64,000 nucleotides of DNA from Kangiella sp. TOML190. GTDB taxonomy: Bacteria; Pseudomonadota; Gammaproteobacteria; Enterobacterales; Kangiellaceae. The DNA lies in NCBI RefSeq assembly GCF_023706045.1, contig NZ_BQYL01000001.1, positions 124,001-188,000 of the forward strand, written 5' to 3'. The position numbers and the translations under genes are program-made. This document shows, in pieces, positions 1 to 9,979 of the stretch. Below the pieces are notes generated by a model. The model saw nothing but the letters and a program-made list of their open reading frames with translations. It made no database searches and was not told the origin of the DNA. How positions within the stretch are numbered: position 1 is the stretch's first letter; each line of letters starts with the position of its first letter.

Positions 1-831
1 AGCAATATTGCCGCCAATAACTTGCTTATGAGAATACTTTTGTTTAACCCACTTCACCTTGTCTAACACGCCTTGTGAGTGACCGTGCGAAGTGTCCACC
101 AGAATAATATCAACGCCTGCTTCGATCAGAGCTTCCACTCGATCTTCGGTATCGACACCAGTGCCGACTGCCGCACCAACGCGCAAATGGCCTTCACGAT
201 CTTTACAAGCATTTGGCTTGTTTTCAGCATTACGAATATCTTTAACGGTGATCAAACCTTTTAAATCGAAAGCATCATCCACCACCAAGACCTTTTCAAT
301 ACGGTGCTTGTGTAATTTCTCTAAAACTTCTTGGTTAGAAGCATTCTCTTTAACCGTGACCAAACGCTCTTTCGGCGTCATCACATTCGAGATAGGCTGC
401 TCAAGATTGGTCTCAAAACGAATATCGCGGTTAGTCACAATCCCCACAAGCTGATCGCCATCAACCACTGGCATACCTGAAATTCCATGACGCTCAGTCA
501 TAGCTTTAACTTCGCCAATGGTGGTATTCGGTGGAATGGTAATAGGATCTTTAACAATACCGCTTTCGAATTTCTTAACGCGACGGACATTGGCCGCCTG
601 TTCTTCGATGGTCATGTTTTTATGAATAAAACCAATGCCACCCTCTTGCGCCAAAGCGATCGCCAAACGCGCTTCGGTTACCGTATCCATAGCGGCGGAA
701 ACTAAAGGAATATTCAAAGAAAAGTCGCGCGTGATTTGGGTGCGTAAGTCCGCATCCGCAGGTAGTACGGTCGAATGACCCGGTACTAATAAAACGTCGT
801 CAAAGGTTAGAGCTTCCTCTATAATGCGCAT
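1..831 (-). CDS. guaB: IMP dehydrogenase, C-terminal part cut by the window edge
   Basis: This gene encodes the cytosolic enzyme that oxidises IMP to XMP with NAD, the committed step of GMP synthesis. The window holds the first 277 codons; the usual length is about 487. The protein starts [20 protein letters not shown], has the SAAMDTVT motif near residue 45, and carries the two CBS repeats at about residues 95-205. It ends at VIGGNIA, just before the catalytic flavodoxin-like loop with the active cysteine, which lies off the left edge. The ATG at 831 follows an AGGG-type ribosome site. It diverges from xseA, the common gammaproteobacterial arrangement, and guaA probably follows beyond the window. 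Identification is secure. Confidence 0.97.
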   Translation of the reverse strand, partial: MRIIEEALTFDDVLLVPGHSTVLPADADLRTQITRDFSLNIPLVSAAMDTVTEARLAIALAQEGGIGFIHKNMTIEEQAANVRRVKKFESGIVKDPITIPPNTTIGEVKAMTERHGISGMPVVDGDQLVGIVTNRDIRFETNLEQPISNVMTPKERLVTVKENASNQEVLEKLHKHRIEKVLVVDDAFDLKGLITVKDIRNAENKPNACKDREGHLRVGAAVGTGVDTEDRVEALIEAGVDIILVDTSHGHSQGVLDKVKWVKQKYSHKQVIGGNIA

Positions 832-920
832 ATTATTTACCCTATTAACATGGGGTTACCACGTATTATTTGCCAGCTTTTCGCCCTGAATTAGGCCGCT
901 CTGGCTTGATGAAGCGCGTT

Positions 921-950
921 ATTATACCTTTTTAGTTAATACTAGGTAAA
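921..950 (-). promoter_or_regulatory. probable sigma-70 promoter of guaB
   Basis: On the minus strand a -35 element TTTACC (945-950) and a perfect -10 TATAAT (921-926) are separated by 18 bp. Transcription would begin near 914 and leave a leader of about 80 bases before the guaB ATG. I see no clear purine-repressor palindrome. The assignment is by eye only. Confidence 0.6.
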
Positions 951-997
951 CAAAAATAATCGACAAATTTAGGCCCATTTAAATAACCTTATAGATT

Positions 998-2362
998 ATG
1001 ATCCAGCCACTTTTACAGCCGCAAGAACCAAAAGAAACTAGAAAAGTCTTTTCCGTTTCTGAAATGGCCCTGACCATTCGCCGTCAACTAGAGCGTGAAA
1101 TTGGCCAAATCTGGATAACGGGTGAAATTTCCAATTTTATGCAACCTGCTTCTGGCCACTGGTATTTCACGCTAAAAGACAGCAATGCCCAGCTCAAATG
1201 CGCCATTTTCAAAAATCGTAACCGCGCAGCACGCTTTACCCCGGAAGATGGTCAACAGGTGCTAATTCGAGCAAAATTAAGCCTGTATGAGCCGCGCGGT
1301 GATCTACAGCTGATTGGCGAATATATTGAGCCTGCTGGCGAAGGCGCACTACAAGTGGCCTTTAATCGGCTCAAAGAAAAGCTCAAAGCTAAAGGCTTAT
1401 TCGATTCAGCGCGTAAAAAGCCGATCCCCAAAGTGCCTCAGAAAATTGGCATCGTAACTTCCGCCAGTGGCGCAGCTATCAGGGACGTTCTAACGGTGCT
1501 TAAGCGCCGTATGCCGCAAGTGCCCGTAATCATTTACCCCAGCTTGGTACAAGGTGATAAAGCGGCAGCTAATCTCATTCAGCAAATCGAAAAAGCTAAT
1601 CAAGATAATATTTGTGATGTGCTGCTGGTTACTCGTGGTGGCGGCTCGCTAGAGGATATGTGGTGTTTTAATGATGAAGCCTTAGCCGAAGCTATCTTTG
1701 CCAGCGAATTACCGATGGTTTCCGCAGTTGGGCATGAAGTAGATATCTCCATCAGCGATATGGTGGCCGATTTACGCGCACCAACGCCATCAGCCGCCGC
1801 TGAGTTACTGGTGCCTGATCAATCCGACTATCGTCAACAACTTAATCAGCTCAAAAGGCGTCTGGTTAATGAAACTCAGCATAAACTTGAAGTGACTCAA
1901 GCGTTACTCGATCGGTTAACGGCGCAAATTGTCCACCCCAAACAAACTCTAATTGAAAGCCGCGCTGAACTCCGAGAGCTAACCCAAAACTTATTAGTCG
2001 CTTTTAGGGAGCTGATAACCGAAAGCTCCAGTGATTTAATCGACTTAAATTACCGACTACAAGCTTTTGATCCGCAATTTGAGTTAGAGCAAAAAAAAGA
2101 CGATTTGGCTCTAAGCAAAGACCAGTTGATAGCAGCATTTAAAGCCCTGCTCAAAGACAAGCAACAACAAATGGCGCTGTCCATGCAACAGCTCAATGAT
2201 TTTAGTCCTTTAGCGACCCTGAAACGCGGCTATACCATTACTGAAAATGAATCAGGCAAACCTCTAACCTCAGTAAAACAAGCGCAAAAAGCAAAACGCT
2301 TAACAACGAAGTTTGCAGATGGGGAAATAATCAGTCTAATCAAGGGTCATGACGGTGACTAA
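998..2362 (+). CDS. xseA: exodeoxyribonuclease VII large subunit
   Basis: The 454-residue protein is the large subunit of exonuclease VII, which degrades single-stranded DNA to oligonucleotides in mismatch repair and damage processing. Residues about 18-112 form the OB-fold nucleic-acid domain (VFSVSEMALTIRR...IWITGEISNF), followed by the catalytic core. The conserved VTRGGGSLEDMW lies at 211-222 and GHEVD at 245-249, and a long coiled-coil C-terminal region follows. Length matches the family (about 450). It diverges from guaB and converges with the MscS-type gene, with only four bases between the stop codons. The small subunit xseB is not in the window. Confidence 0.96.
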   Translation: MIQPLLQPQEPKETRKVFSVSEMALTIRRQLEREIGQIWITGEISNFMQPASGHWYFTLKDSNAQLKCAIFKNRNRAARFTPEDGQQVLIRAKLSLYEPRGDLQLIGEYIEPAGEGALQVAFNRLKEKLKAKGLFDSARKKPIPKVPQKIGIVTSASGAAIRDVLTVLKRRMPQVPVIIYPSLVQGDKAAANLIQQIEKANQDNICDVLLVTRGGGSLEDMWCFNDEALAEAIFASELPMVSAVGHEVDISISDMVADLRAPTPSAAAELLVPDQSDYRQQLNQLKRRLVNETQHKLEVTQALLDRLTAQIVHPKQTLIESRAELRELTQNLLVAFRELITESSSDLIDLNYRLQAFDPQFELEQKKDDLALSKDQLIAAFKALLKDKQQQMALSMQQLNDFSPLATLKRGYTITENESGKPLTSVKQAQKAKRLTTKFADGEIISLIKGHDGD

Positions 2363-2366
2363 GAGC

Positions 2367-4115
2367 TTATTCTTCTGCTGCTTCATCTTCTCGATATAAA
2401 TGCACATCCCTTTGTGGGAACGGGATTGAGATGCCCTCTTTATCAAAGCGCATTTTCACTTCTCGGGTCACGTCCCAATAAACTTCCCAATAGTCAGTAG
2501 TGCGAACCCAAGGGCGCACAATAAAATTAACCGAAGAATCCCCTAGTTCATGCAAACGAATATTCGGCTCTGGCTTTTTTAACACCTGTTCGTGTTCATC
2601 CAAAATTTCATGCAAAACTTTTTCTGCATGCTCAATATCATCGTCATAGCCAATACCAAACACCATATCAACGCGGCGGACTTTTTGGGCTGTCACATTT
2701 TTGATCACATCACCCCAGATCTTATTGTTTGGGATCACTAAGGTTTGGTTATCAAAAGTCGTAATGGTAGTAGAAACCAAGCTCATTTTCTTAACCAATC
2801 CAGACACACCTGCTACTTCGACAAAATCGTCCACATCATAAGGCCGGTACAAAATGATCATACCACCGGCGGCAAAATTACCTAGGGTTTCTTGCAGTGC
2901 AAAACCCACGATAAAGCCAGCAACCCCTAAACCGGCTAACATCGGTGCTAAGGAGATCCCTACCAGCGATAAAGCAATAAAAATACCCACCAGCATTATC
3001 ATGCCACTGGCGAGCGAAGACAGGGTATCTTTCATTAGGGTTGAAACTTGCCGTTTGGAGCGCTCACTAGCGGCTATCATGCCTCGCTTAACCGCTTTTC
3101 CTAGTGCTCGAAAGACAAATATCACCAGAATAAAAATAAAAACATTAAATAATAAGTCAGGGCCTTTATTAACAAAATATTGGCGGGTCGACTGCCAACT
3201 TTCACTCATCAAATCAACCAAAATGTCACTTTCAATATCACTTACGGAAATAGTGCCGCCTTCTTGCAATAGTACGGATTTGTAGCTGGATGTATTCTGA
3301 CCTAATTTTTCTAGAACGTCAGAAACCTTTTGTAATCGCTCCAGATCTTCACTACTCATGGTATTGAATTGATTTATAGTCGCCGATAAATCAGTATTAG
3401 TAGAATCTTGTTGCAGCTGATTGGCTAATTTTTCAGAAGCGGAATTAGCAAACTTAATTCGGCCAACTAAGGTTTCGGCGTTTAAGAACAATATTCGAGC
3501 GAGCTTTTCTTTTAAGTCCGTCGCTGGCAGCCCTAACGACTTCCTATCTTCGATCAAGTCCGCAGCTGCTTGATAAGCCTGAATACGAACGTCTTTTAGA
3601 GCAGACAAGTAGGCTTCCATCAAAAAACGCTCCGAACCTGTTAGGGTTTGCAGCTTGGTAGTCATTTCATCAATTAACATACTTAATTCTGACGAACGCT
3701 CAAAGATCAAGTCAGGAACATCTGAAAATTCGTTACCGAAACGCTCAGCGACCGCTTGGCGTAACTCGCTATCTTCTGGAAGTTTGGCTGCGGCTTTAGC
3801 CAGCGCACCAAGATCTTGCAACAATCTAAAGCCGACCGTATCACGGCGATACATAAAAATATCTTGATCCGATTTGGGAGCTTTCTTTAGTTCATTACTA
3901 AGACGTCTAAAGTCTTCAATGCGCAGGTTTAGCTGCTGAGTCAAGTTATTGATCTGCTCAACATCACTACTAATTTCATCTGTAGTATCGACTTCTTCTA
4001 CTTTTTTTTTGGTTTTATAAGGAATATCTTGGCTAGCAGCACTGAGTGGGTAAGCGACAACAAGCAAGTTGAAGAACAAAAGTGATAACAAACAATTGCG
4101 AATAGATTCGAGCAT
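2367..4115 (-). CDS. MscS-family mechanosensitive channel with long periplasmic N-terminus
   Basis: This is an inner-membrane channel that would open under membrane tension and release solutes on osmotic downshift. A signal peptide (about residues 1-27) is followed by roughly 290 mostly helical residues predicted to be periplasmic (heptad-like stretches at 50-80 and 140-280). Two membrane spans follow at about 319-338 and 367-388, then the pore helix (MLAGLGVAGFIVGFALQE, 392-409) and the MscS beta and alpha/beta domains to residue 575 (YRPYDVDDFVEV; GDSSVNFIVRPW). At 582 residues it is twice the size of E. coli MscS (286) and much shorter than MscK/MscM. The exact subfamily is not recognised. 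It is a single gene, convergent with xseA. Confidence 0.9.
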   Translation of the reverse strand: MLESIRNCLLSLLFFNLLVVAYPLSAASQDIPYKTKKKVEEVDTTDEISSDVEQINNLTQQLNLRIEDFRRLSNELKKAPKSDQDIFMYRRDTVGFRLLQDLGALAKAAAKLPEDSELRQAVAERFGNEFSDVPDLIFERSSELSMLIDEMTTKLQTLTGSERFLMEAYLSALKDVRIQAYQAAADLIEDRKSLGLPATDLKEKLARILFLNAETLVGRIKFANSASEKLANQLQQDSTNTDLSATINQFNTMSSEDLERLQKVSDVLEKLGQNTSSYKSVLLQEGGTISVSDIESDILVDLMSESWQSTRQYFVNKGPDLLFNVFIFILVIFVFRALGKAVKRGMIAASERSKRQVSTLMKDTLSSLASGMIMLVGIFIALSLVGISLAPMLAGLGVAGFIVGFALQETLGNFAAGGMIILYRPYDVDDFVEVAGVSGLVKKMSLVSTTITTFDNQTLVIPNNKIWGDVIKNVTAQKVRRVDMVFGIGYDDDIEHAEKVLHEILDEHEQVLKKPEPNIRLHELGDSSVNFIVRPWVRTTDYWEVYWDVTREVKMRFDKEGISIPFPQRDVHLYREDEAAEE

Positions 4116-4347
4116 AAAAACTTCCTTGGCTAATTAACTCTTCAATTTAAGCTCAACCCGTAGGTACGCCAATACAGCCAGAAGCCTATCAACTGAAAGC
4201 TTCCTTAGAAATATCTTACACATTTTTGAAGATTTGACCAATTGCTCGGCATAAGCACGCGCCATAGTCGATCATGAAATAAACTTTAACAAAGCGATAG
4301 AACAGAAATGAGCAGGACTGATGCTGCAACTTAATCCATTAAAACAA

Positions 4348-5748
4348 CTACTTTTTACCAAATTTTTTAATGGCTCTTTTACGTTTGAGTCTTTGTCGGC
4401 GGGTAATTTCGTTTTTACGACCTTTAAAGGGATTATCACCCTCTTTAAGTTCTAGTCTAATGGGGGTGCCAATCAATTTTAGTTTATTCCTAAAGAAGTT
4501 GATCAAATAGCGTTTATAACTATCACCCAACTTAGAACAAGCAGTACCGTGAATCACGATAATGGGCGGGTTATGGCCACCCGGATGGGCATAGCGTAGT
4601 TTCACTCGACGACCTTTAATCATCGGCGGCTGATGTTTTTCATAGGCTTCTTCGAGCAGCTTGGTCAACTGCGAAGCAGTCATTTCGACTTGTGCTGACT
4701 CCCAAGCTTCATCTACAGATTCCCACAAATGACCAACGTTTGAGCCATGTAGCGCAGAGATAAAATGAATCTTGGCAAAATCAATAAAACCTAAGCGACG
4801 ATCGATTTCTTGCTTAACTTCATCACGATCCTCTTCTGTCATGCCATCCCACTTATTAATGGCAATCACCATCGAGCGGCCGGCATCAACAATATAACTA
4901 ATCAAACTTAAATCCTGATCGGTGATCGGCTCACGCGCATCCATCACCATAATGGCAACATTCGAGTCATTAATGGCTTGTAAGGTTTTTAACACCGAAA
5001 ACTTTTCTACCGCTTCTTTAACCTTGCCACGACGACGTACCCCCGCCGTATCGATCAAAGTATAATTTTTATCGCGGCGTTCCATTTCGATATATATCGA
5101 GTCGCGAGTGGTTCCAGGCATATCGTAAACCACCACCCGATCTTCACCCAAGAAGCGGTTTACCAAGGTAGATTTACCGACGTTTGGACGGCCAACAATC
5201 GATAATTTGACGCCTTGCGCGGTGTCTTCGGGCTCTGCATCAGGATCGAGTTCTGCTAGCTCAAGTTGCTCAAAAATATTGTCAATTACATTATTGACGC
5301 CGCGACCATGAGCCGCAGCCAGCGGCAAGACGTGCTCATAACCCAAACTATAATATTCAGCCATGGCCGCTTCTTCGTGCACACCATCAACTTTATTGAC
5401 TAGCATCAAGACTGGCTTATTTTGACGACGCAAATGCTCAGAAACGAATTCATCCGCACCGGTCATGCCAGTGCGAGCATCGACTAAAAATAAAACAATA
5501 TCGGCTTCATTAATCGCTTGTAGTGATTGTTCCGCCATCAAGCCGTCGATACCTTCTTCATCCCCAGCAATACCTCCGGTATCGACCACAATGAACTTTT
5601 GACCTTTTAAAGTCGCCTGTCCATACTGACGATCGCGGGTAAGCCCTGGTAAGTTCGCTACCAAGGCATCACGAGATTTTGTGAGTCGATTAAAGAGTGT
5701 CGATTTGCCGACATTAGGGCGGCCAACCAAGGCGATTACGGGTAACAT
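4348..5748 (-). CDS. der: ribosome-assembly GTPase Der (EngA)
   Basis: This essential GTPase acts in maturation of the 50S subunit. It has two tandem G domains: G1 P-loop GRPNVGKS at 9-16 with NKVD at 118-121, and a second GRPNVGKS at 186-193 with NKWD at 298-301. A C-terminal KH-like domain (about 355-440) ends in a very basic tail ([17 protein letters not shown]). The 466-residue length is normal. It sits 29 bases downstream of bamB, the conserved bamB-der order, and is the last gene of the leftward run; about 230 bases without a recognisable signal separate it from the channel gene. Confidence 0.98.
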   Translation of the reverse strand: MLPVIALVGRPNVGKSTLFNRLTKSRDALVANLPGLTRDRQYGQATLKGQKFIVVDTGGIAGDEEGIDGLMAEQSLQAINEADIVLFLVDARTGMTGADEFVSEHLRRQNKPVLMLVNKVDGVHEEAAMAEYYSLGYEHVLPLAAAHGRGVNNVIDNIFEQLELAELDPDAEPEDTAQGVKLSIVGRPNVGKSTLVNRFLGEDRVVVYDMPGTTRDSIYIEMERRDKNYTLIDTAGVRRRGKVKEAVEKFSVLKTLQAINDSNVAIMVMDAREPITDQDLSLISYIVDAGRSMVIAINKWDGMTEEDRDEVKQEIDRRLGFIDFAKIHFISALHGSNVGHLWESVDEAWESAQVEMTASQLTKLLEEAYEKHQPPMIKGRRVKLRYAHPGGHNPPIIVIHGTACSKLGDSYKRYLINFFRNKLKLIGTPIRLELKEGDNPFKGRKNEITRRQRLKRKRAIKKFGKK

Positions 5749-5777
5749 ATTAGAGGTACCGAAGTATTAGCAATAAC

Positions 5778-6977
5778 CTATTCCGAATCCATTACAGCTT
5801 CAGTATCGATAGGCTTAAAATTAGGATTCTTAAAGGCATATAAATAGCCGTAGCGACTGGTGGCATAGATCATCTCAGGAGTAACGATAGGAGTACCGGC
5901 AACACCATAATCATCAAGGTGAGTTCGAGCGACGATTTCGCCAGTAGCTTTATCCAGCCAGTGTAAATAGCCTTCAAAGTCGCCTACCACAATAGTATTA
6001 CCATTATCCGCAGCAGCGGTTAAGTTACGGTATTTCAAAGCTTCTGATTTCCAAACGGGGTCGCCCGATTGGCGATCCAAAGCTTCCACTTCACCGTCCG
6101 TATTAATCAAATACACTTTTAGACTATCTACTAAAGGATCGCGCAGAACTGATGTCGAATGGCGCCATAAAAAACGACCATTTTGTAAGTCCAAAGCAAT
6201 CGCATAGCCATCAAAGCCTGCTGCATATAAGTTGCTACCATAAATCACTGGACTTGCGTCAACATCAACAATTCGCGAAATATCCGAACTACCGCGAGGA
6301 GTCGAAAGGCGCTGTTCCCATAGCAAATCACCGTTTTCAATATTGAAAGTCGCGATTTTACCGTTAGCAAAACCTGATACCGCAATACCACCAATTGCCA
6401 CTGGACTGGAAGTTCCGCGTAAAGTCAGCTTTGGCAAAACCCTATCGTAAAACCATAGCTGCTTACCGCTAGTAATATCCAAGCCAAAAATACGACCATC
6501 GGCAGTCCGAACCACTACTTTGCCGCTATCAATCGCTGGCGGTGCTAATACTTCACTAGAGACTTCAACTTTCCACTGCTCGGAGCCATCATTAACGTCG
6601 AGCAAAATCACTTCAGCGTTTTTAGTTCCTAAAGCAATCACCCCACCATTAGCAGTTACGCCGCCGGATAATTCCAGCCCGAACTCTTTTTCCCACAACA
6701 AATCACCGCTAACTTTATCGTAAGCAGTAACTAAACCCGTAGGATCAGCGGTAATGATTTTATCTTGCCAAATCGCCGGGATTAGACTATTAAACTGACC
6801 ATCATCACTATTACCAATGACTTCTCGCCATTGACGATCCAGCTCAAATTTTTCCTCAATATCCGCTAACTCGGTTGGCTCATTCAAAGGAGCATCAGCA
6901 CAAGCTGCCAGCAAAGCAATTGAGCTTGCTAAAGTTAAGGATTTTAACCAATGAGCTTTATTCTTTTTGTGTGACAT
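5778..6977 (-). CDS. bamB: outer-membrane assembly lipoprotein BamB
   Basis: BamB is the beta-propeller lipoprotein of the BAM complex that inserts beta-barrel proteins into the outer membrane. The 399-residue protein has a signal peptide ending in a lipobox ALLAAC, with lipidated Cys26 followed by Ala, which favours outer-membrane sorting. Repeating PQQ-type blades follow (WEKEF..., WKVEVSS..., LWFYDR..., LWEQRLS..., LWRHST..., VWKSEA...). It lies between yfgM and der exactly as in E. coli, 29 bases from der and 60 from yfgM. Confidence 0.97.
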   Translation of the reverse strand: MSHKKNKAHWLKSLTLASSIALLAACADAPLNEPTELADIEEKFELDRQWREVIGNSDDGQFNSLIPAIWQDKIITADPTGLVTAYDKVSGDLLWEKEFGLELSGGVTANGGVIALGTKNAEVILLDVNDGSEQWKVEVSSEVLAPPAIDSGKVVVRTADGRIFGLDITSGKQLWFYDRVLPKLTLRGTSSPVAIGGIAVSGFANGKIATFNIENGDLLWEQRLSTPRGSSDISRIVDVDASPVIYGSNLYAAGFDGYAIALDLQNGRFLWRHSTSVLRDPLVDSLKVYLINTDGEVEALDRQSGDPVWKSEALKYRNLTAAADNGNTIVVGDFEGYLHWLDKATGEIVARTHLDDYGVAGTPIVTPEMIYATSRYGYLYAFKNPNFKPIDTEAVMDSE

Positions 6978-7037
6978 AGATTTTTCCTACGAAAGTGTCA
7001 GTTCGATGGTTCAAGTTAGAGCTTAAAACGGCGCAAA

Positions 7038-7664
7038 CTACTCGATACCAAATTCAGTTAATCGCAGCGCCAATAAAGGGCTGGTAAAGCCTTCCGAAGC
7101 CTCTTTGGCTTGCTTAAACATGGCAATGGCTTCATCTTTTTTATCTTGCCCTAACAAGGCTTCTGCTTGAATATATTTGCTAGTGGCCTGATGGGCATCA
7201 GCAGTGACTGATTTAGCCACAGTTACCGCTTCGGCAAACTTTTCTTGTTGCAACAAAACCCGCGCTAAGCGAATTGTCGCCGTCGCTTTATAGGTGCTAT
7301 TACCTTTGTCAGCGACCCAGCGCAATTGTTCCGCAGCTTCGTCCAATTTATTCTGCTCAACATACTGCTGAGCTAACTTTAAGGCCGCCATTGAAGCATA
7401 ACTGCTGTCCGCATAGTCTTTAATCAGCTGATTAGCTTGCTCCACAAACTGTGGGTTTTCCGTTTGACCGGCTTGGATACTTTGCATCGCCGCAGCGTAA
7501 GCTTCTGAAGCTTGCTCTGCCTGCACTCTTTGCTGATCTTGATAATATCTCCAACCAAACAAACCACCAAAACCAATAATTGCCCCTAAAATAATGGCGC
7601 TACCATTTTCTTTCCAAAAATTCTTAATCGCTTCAACTTGTTGTTCTTCAGTTTCATAAGCCAT
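7038..7664 (-). CDS. yfgM: YfgM family inner-membrane TPR protein (SecYEG/PpiD ancillary factor)
   Basis: This 208-residue protein has a short cytosolic N-terminus (MAYETEEQQVEAIKNFWKENG, 21 residues, cytosolic), one membrane span at about 22-40 and a periplasmic region of tetratricopeptide-like helices. In E. coli, YfgM associates with the SecYEG translocon and the chaperone PpiD and helps hand over secreted proteins. Length (E. coli 206) and position between hisS and bamB match the conserved order. It is 20 bases downstream of hisS, so the two are probably co-transcribed. Confidence 0.95.
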   Translation of the reverse strand: MAYETEEQQVEAIKNFWKENGSAIILGAIIGFGGLFGWRYYQDQQRVQAEQASEAYAAAMQSIQAGQTENPQFVEQANQLIKDYADSSYASMAALKLAQQYVEQNKLDEAAEQLRWVADKGNSTYKATATIRLARVLLQQEKFAEAVTVAKSVTADAHQATSKYIQAEALLGQDKKDEAIAMFKQAKEASEGFTSPLLALRLTEFGIE

Positions 7665-7684
7665 GAATGGCCTCCTACATCTTT

Positions 7685-8959
7685 CTAAATTTCTAAAATT
7701 TGTTTTAACTGTTGAGTGATCTCGCTTTGCGAAACCAACAATTGTTCTTTATGTTCGCGCAAGAATTTAATGCCAACGGTTTGGTCATTAACTTCCTGCT
7801 CGCCCAGCACCAAAGCCACTTTGGCACCGCTTTTATCGGCTTTCTTAAACTGCTTTTTGAAATTACCGCCAGCAAAATTAGCTCGAATGCGCAAGGATGG
7901 CATTTCATCACGCAAGATTTCAGCAAGCTGCATGGCATTGATTTCCGCCGCATCGCCAAGCGCCACCATATAAACATCAGCATCGCTGATCTCAATTGGC
8001 GCTAGCTCTTCCATCAAAGACACAATCCGCTCAATACCCATGGCGAAACCCGACGCCGTAGTTGCATGACCGCCTAACTGTTCAGTTAGGCCATCATATC
8101 GACCGCCAGCACAAATAGTGCCTTGCGCCCCCAACTTATCAGTGATCCACTCAAACACAGTGCGGTTGTAATAATCTAAGCCGCGAACCAAATTTTGATT
8201 GACCTGATACTCAATACCATTAGCGTCTAAAATTTGGCATAAGCGCGCAAAATGCTCCTTGGATTCTTGATCCAAATAATCCACTAGCTTGGGCGCATCG
8301 GCAACCAATTCTTGAGTCTGCGGATTTTTTGAATCCAATATTCTTAACGGATTAGTCTGCAAGCGCTTTTGACTATCCTCATCAAGCTGATCTTTGATTG
8401 GCGTTAAAAATGCCACCAAAGCATCGCGGTATTCTGCGCGCACCTCATTCGATCCGAGCGAATTAATTTCCAAACGCACCGAGTCATTAATCCCAAGCGC
8501 TTTCCACAAACGAGCGGTCATTAAAATTAATTCAGCATCCACATCCGGCGTGGCAATACCAAAAGTTTCAACACCAAGCTGATGGAACTGGCGATAACGA
8601 CCTTTTTGCGGACGCTCATGGCGAAACATGGGGCCCATATACCAAAGCCTTTGTTCCTGATTATAAAGCAGGCCATGTTCAATCCCAGCGCGAACACAAG
8701 AGGCAGTACCCTCTGGACGCAAACTCAAGCTGTCACCGTTTCTATCGTCGAAAGTGTACATTTCCTTTTCGACAATATCGGTCACCTCACCCACCGCGCG
8801 TTTGAAAAGACTGGTCTTTTCAACTATTGGCATACGAATTTCGTTATAGCCATAGCTCGCCATTAGCTGACGCAAAATTGCTTCCAACTTCTGCCAATAG
8901 GGAGTTTGCTGCGGCAAAATATCGTTCATGCCACGAATTGCTTGAATTTTCTGACTCAA
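7685..8959 (-). CDS. hisS: histidyl-tRNA synthetase
   Basis: This cytosolic class II synthetase charges tRNA-His. The N-terminus has the typical [12 protein letters not shown], motif 2 is in [17 protein letters not shown], the histidine-binding loop is [15 protein letters not shown], and motif 3 is in GFAMGIERI. The C-terminal anticodon-binding domain starts near residue 330. Length 424 equals the E. coli enzyme. In most relatives it directly follows ispG; here two accessory genes and a 109-base gap lie upstream, so it may need its own promoter. Confidence 0.98.
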   Translation of the reverse strand: MSQKIQAIRGMNDILPQQTPYWQKLEAILRQLMASYGYNEIRMPIVEKTSLFKRAVGEVTDIVEKEMYTFDDRNGDSLSLRPEGTASCVRAGIEHGLLYNQEQRLWYMGPMFRHERPQKGRYRQFHQLGVETFGIATPDVDAELILMTARLWKALGINDSVRLEINSLGSNEVRAEYRDALVAFLTPIKDQLDEDSQKRLQTNPLRILDSKNPQTQELVADAPKLVDYLDQESKEHFARLCQILDANGIEYQVNQNLVRGLDYYNRTVFEWITDKLGAQGTICAGGRYDGLTEQLGGHATTASGFAMGIERIVSLMEELAPIEISDADVYMVALGDAAEINAMQLAEILRDEMPSLRIRANFAGGNFKKQFKKADKSGAKVALVLGEQEVNDQTVGIKFLREHKEQLLVSQSEITQQLKQILEI

Positions 8960-9068
8960 GGCGCGATCGCTCGAATTATTAAATTTCTCAAATAAGAGCG
9001 AGATTATAGCGGATTTCTAGCAAAACAGTAGGGTTTTCCTGCGATTAGAAGATTATTTTGAGGTAGTT

Positions 9069-9446
9069 TTAGTCGATTTCATAGCTAAGCTCATAAAAGT
9101 GCTGACAAGCTTCAATAATTATACCCAAAACACCTGAAATACCCTTTAACTGGCCAGTTCCAGAGTTCGGGATAATGTTGATATTTAAAGAATTAGTGCC
9201 ATTTTCCATTAATCCCTTATGCACTAATGAAAAGCCACCTTGTTTGCCTTCCAGCTCACCTTCAAAAAGCTCCAGTGCCACATAACCCGCAGAACCTTCG
9301 ACCTCAGTTCTATGACTGAGCATTTGGCCTTTGGCGCTACCCGATAAAGGTCCCTCATAGGTTTTATCCAACAAAAAGCGCCCCATATCAATCTCATCTT
9401 GAGCTGGGGTTAAATTAACTTCAAAACTGCCTTTAACTTTTTTCAT
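9069..9446 (-). CDS. DUF3224 domain protein
   Basis: The 125-residue protein matches the DUF3224 pattern from end to end: KGSFEVNLTPAQDE, GQMLSHRTEVEGSAGYVALE, GGFSLVHKG and a C-terminal NIIPNSGTGQLKGISG...FYELSYEI. The family has a small beta-barrel resembling allene oxide cyclase; its cellular role is not known to me. There is no signal peptide, so it should be cytosolic. It lies 8 bases downstream of the Sel1-type gene, both inserted between ispG and hisS, which suggests co-transcription with ispG. Confidence 0.8.
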   Translation of the reverse strand: MKKVKGSFEVNLTPAQDEIDMGRFLLDKTYEGPLSGSAKGQMLSHRTEVEGSAGYVALELFEGELEGKQGGFSLVHKGLMENGTNSLNINIIPNSGTGQLKGISGVLGIIIEACQHFYELSYEID

Positions 9447-9454
9447 AATACCTG

Positions 9455-9979
9455 CTACGACTTATTCTTCAATAAAGAGTCAATCGTATATAACGATGGA
9501 CTTTCCATATATTTATTATAAATGGTTGAATCTAAACGTTTTGCTTTATTGAAATGTTCCATTGCCTTTGCTTCGTTAACTTGTGTCCCTAACCCTTCAG
9601 AGTACATCCCAGCCAGACAATAATGCACATCAGCTAAACTACAGTCTTCAACTTGAATTAATAATTCAAATGCGGCTTCAAAATTTTGTTCGATTAACTC
9701 TCCAGCTAAGAACTGCTTTGATACTTCAAAAATAGAATATACATCACCTAACTCCATTGCTTTGAAAAAATACTCAAAGCTTAAATCTATATCTTGCTTC
9801 CAGTCTTTATTATCTTTTTCTAAATATAAATGCCCTAGCATCCGATATATTCTAGTGTCGTTAAATTGTTGATTTGATTTTAAAATGCTTTCAGCATTCA
9901 AAAATCTTTTATTTTCAATCGCCTCTTTCGCTTCATCTAAGACTTTCAACACTTTTCTGTTTTTAGTCCATTTAAACAT
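9455..9979 (-). CDS. Sel1/TPR-repeat hypothetical protein
   Basis: This 174-residue protein is built of helical repeats of the Sel1-like type: a TPR-like start ([21 protein letters not shown]), then [21 protein letters not shown] and [26 protein letters not shown], which is a near-consensus Sel1 unit at about 115-145. It has no signal peptide, so it is probably a cytosolic protein-binding scaffold; its partner is unknown. Its ATG overlaps the end of ispG by eight bases, suggesting translational coupling. The gene is visibly more AT-rich than its neighbours, consistent with later acquisition. Confidence 0.75.
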   Translation of the reverse strand: MFKWTKNRKVLKVLDEAKEAIENKRFLNAESILKSNQQFNDTRIYRMLGHLYLEKDNKDWKQDIDLSFEYFFKAMELGDVYSIFEVSKQFLAGELIEQNFEAAFELLIQVEDCSLADVHYCLAGMYSEGLGTQVNEAKAMEHFNKAKRLDSTIYNKYMESPSLYTIDSLLKNKS

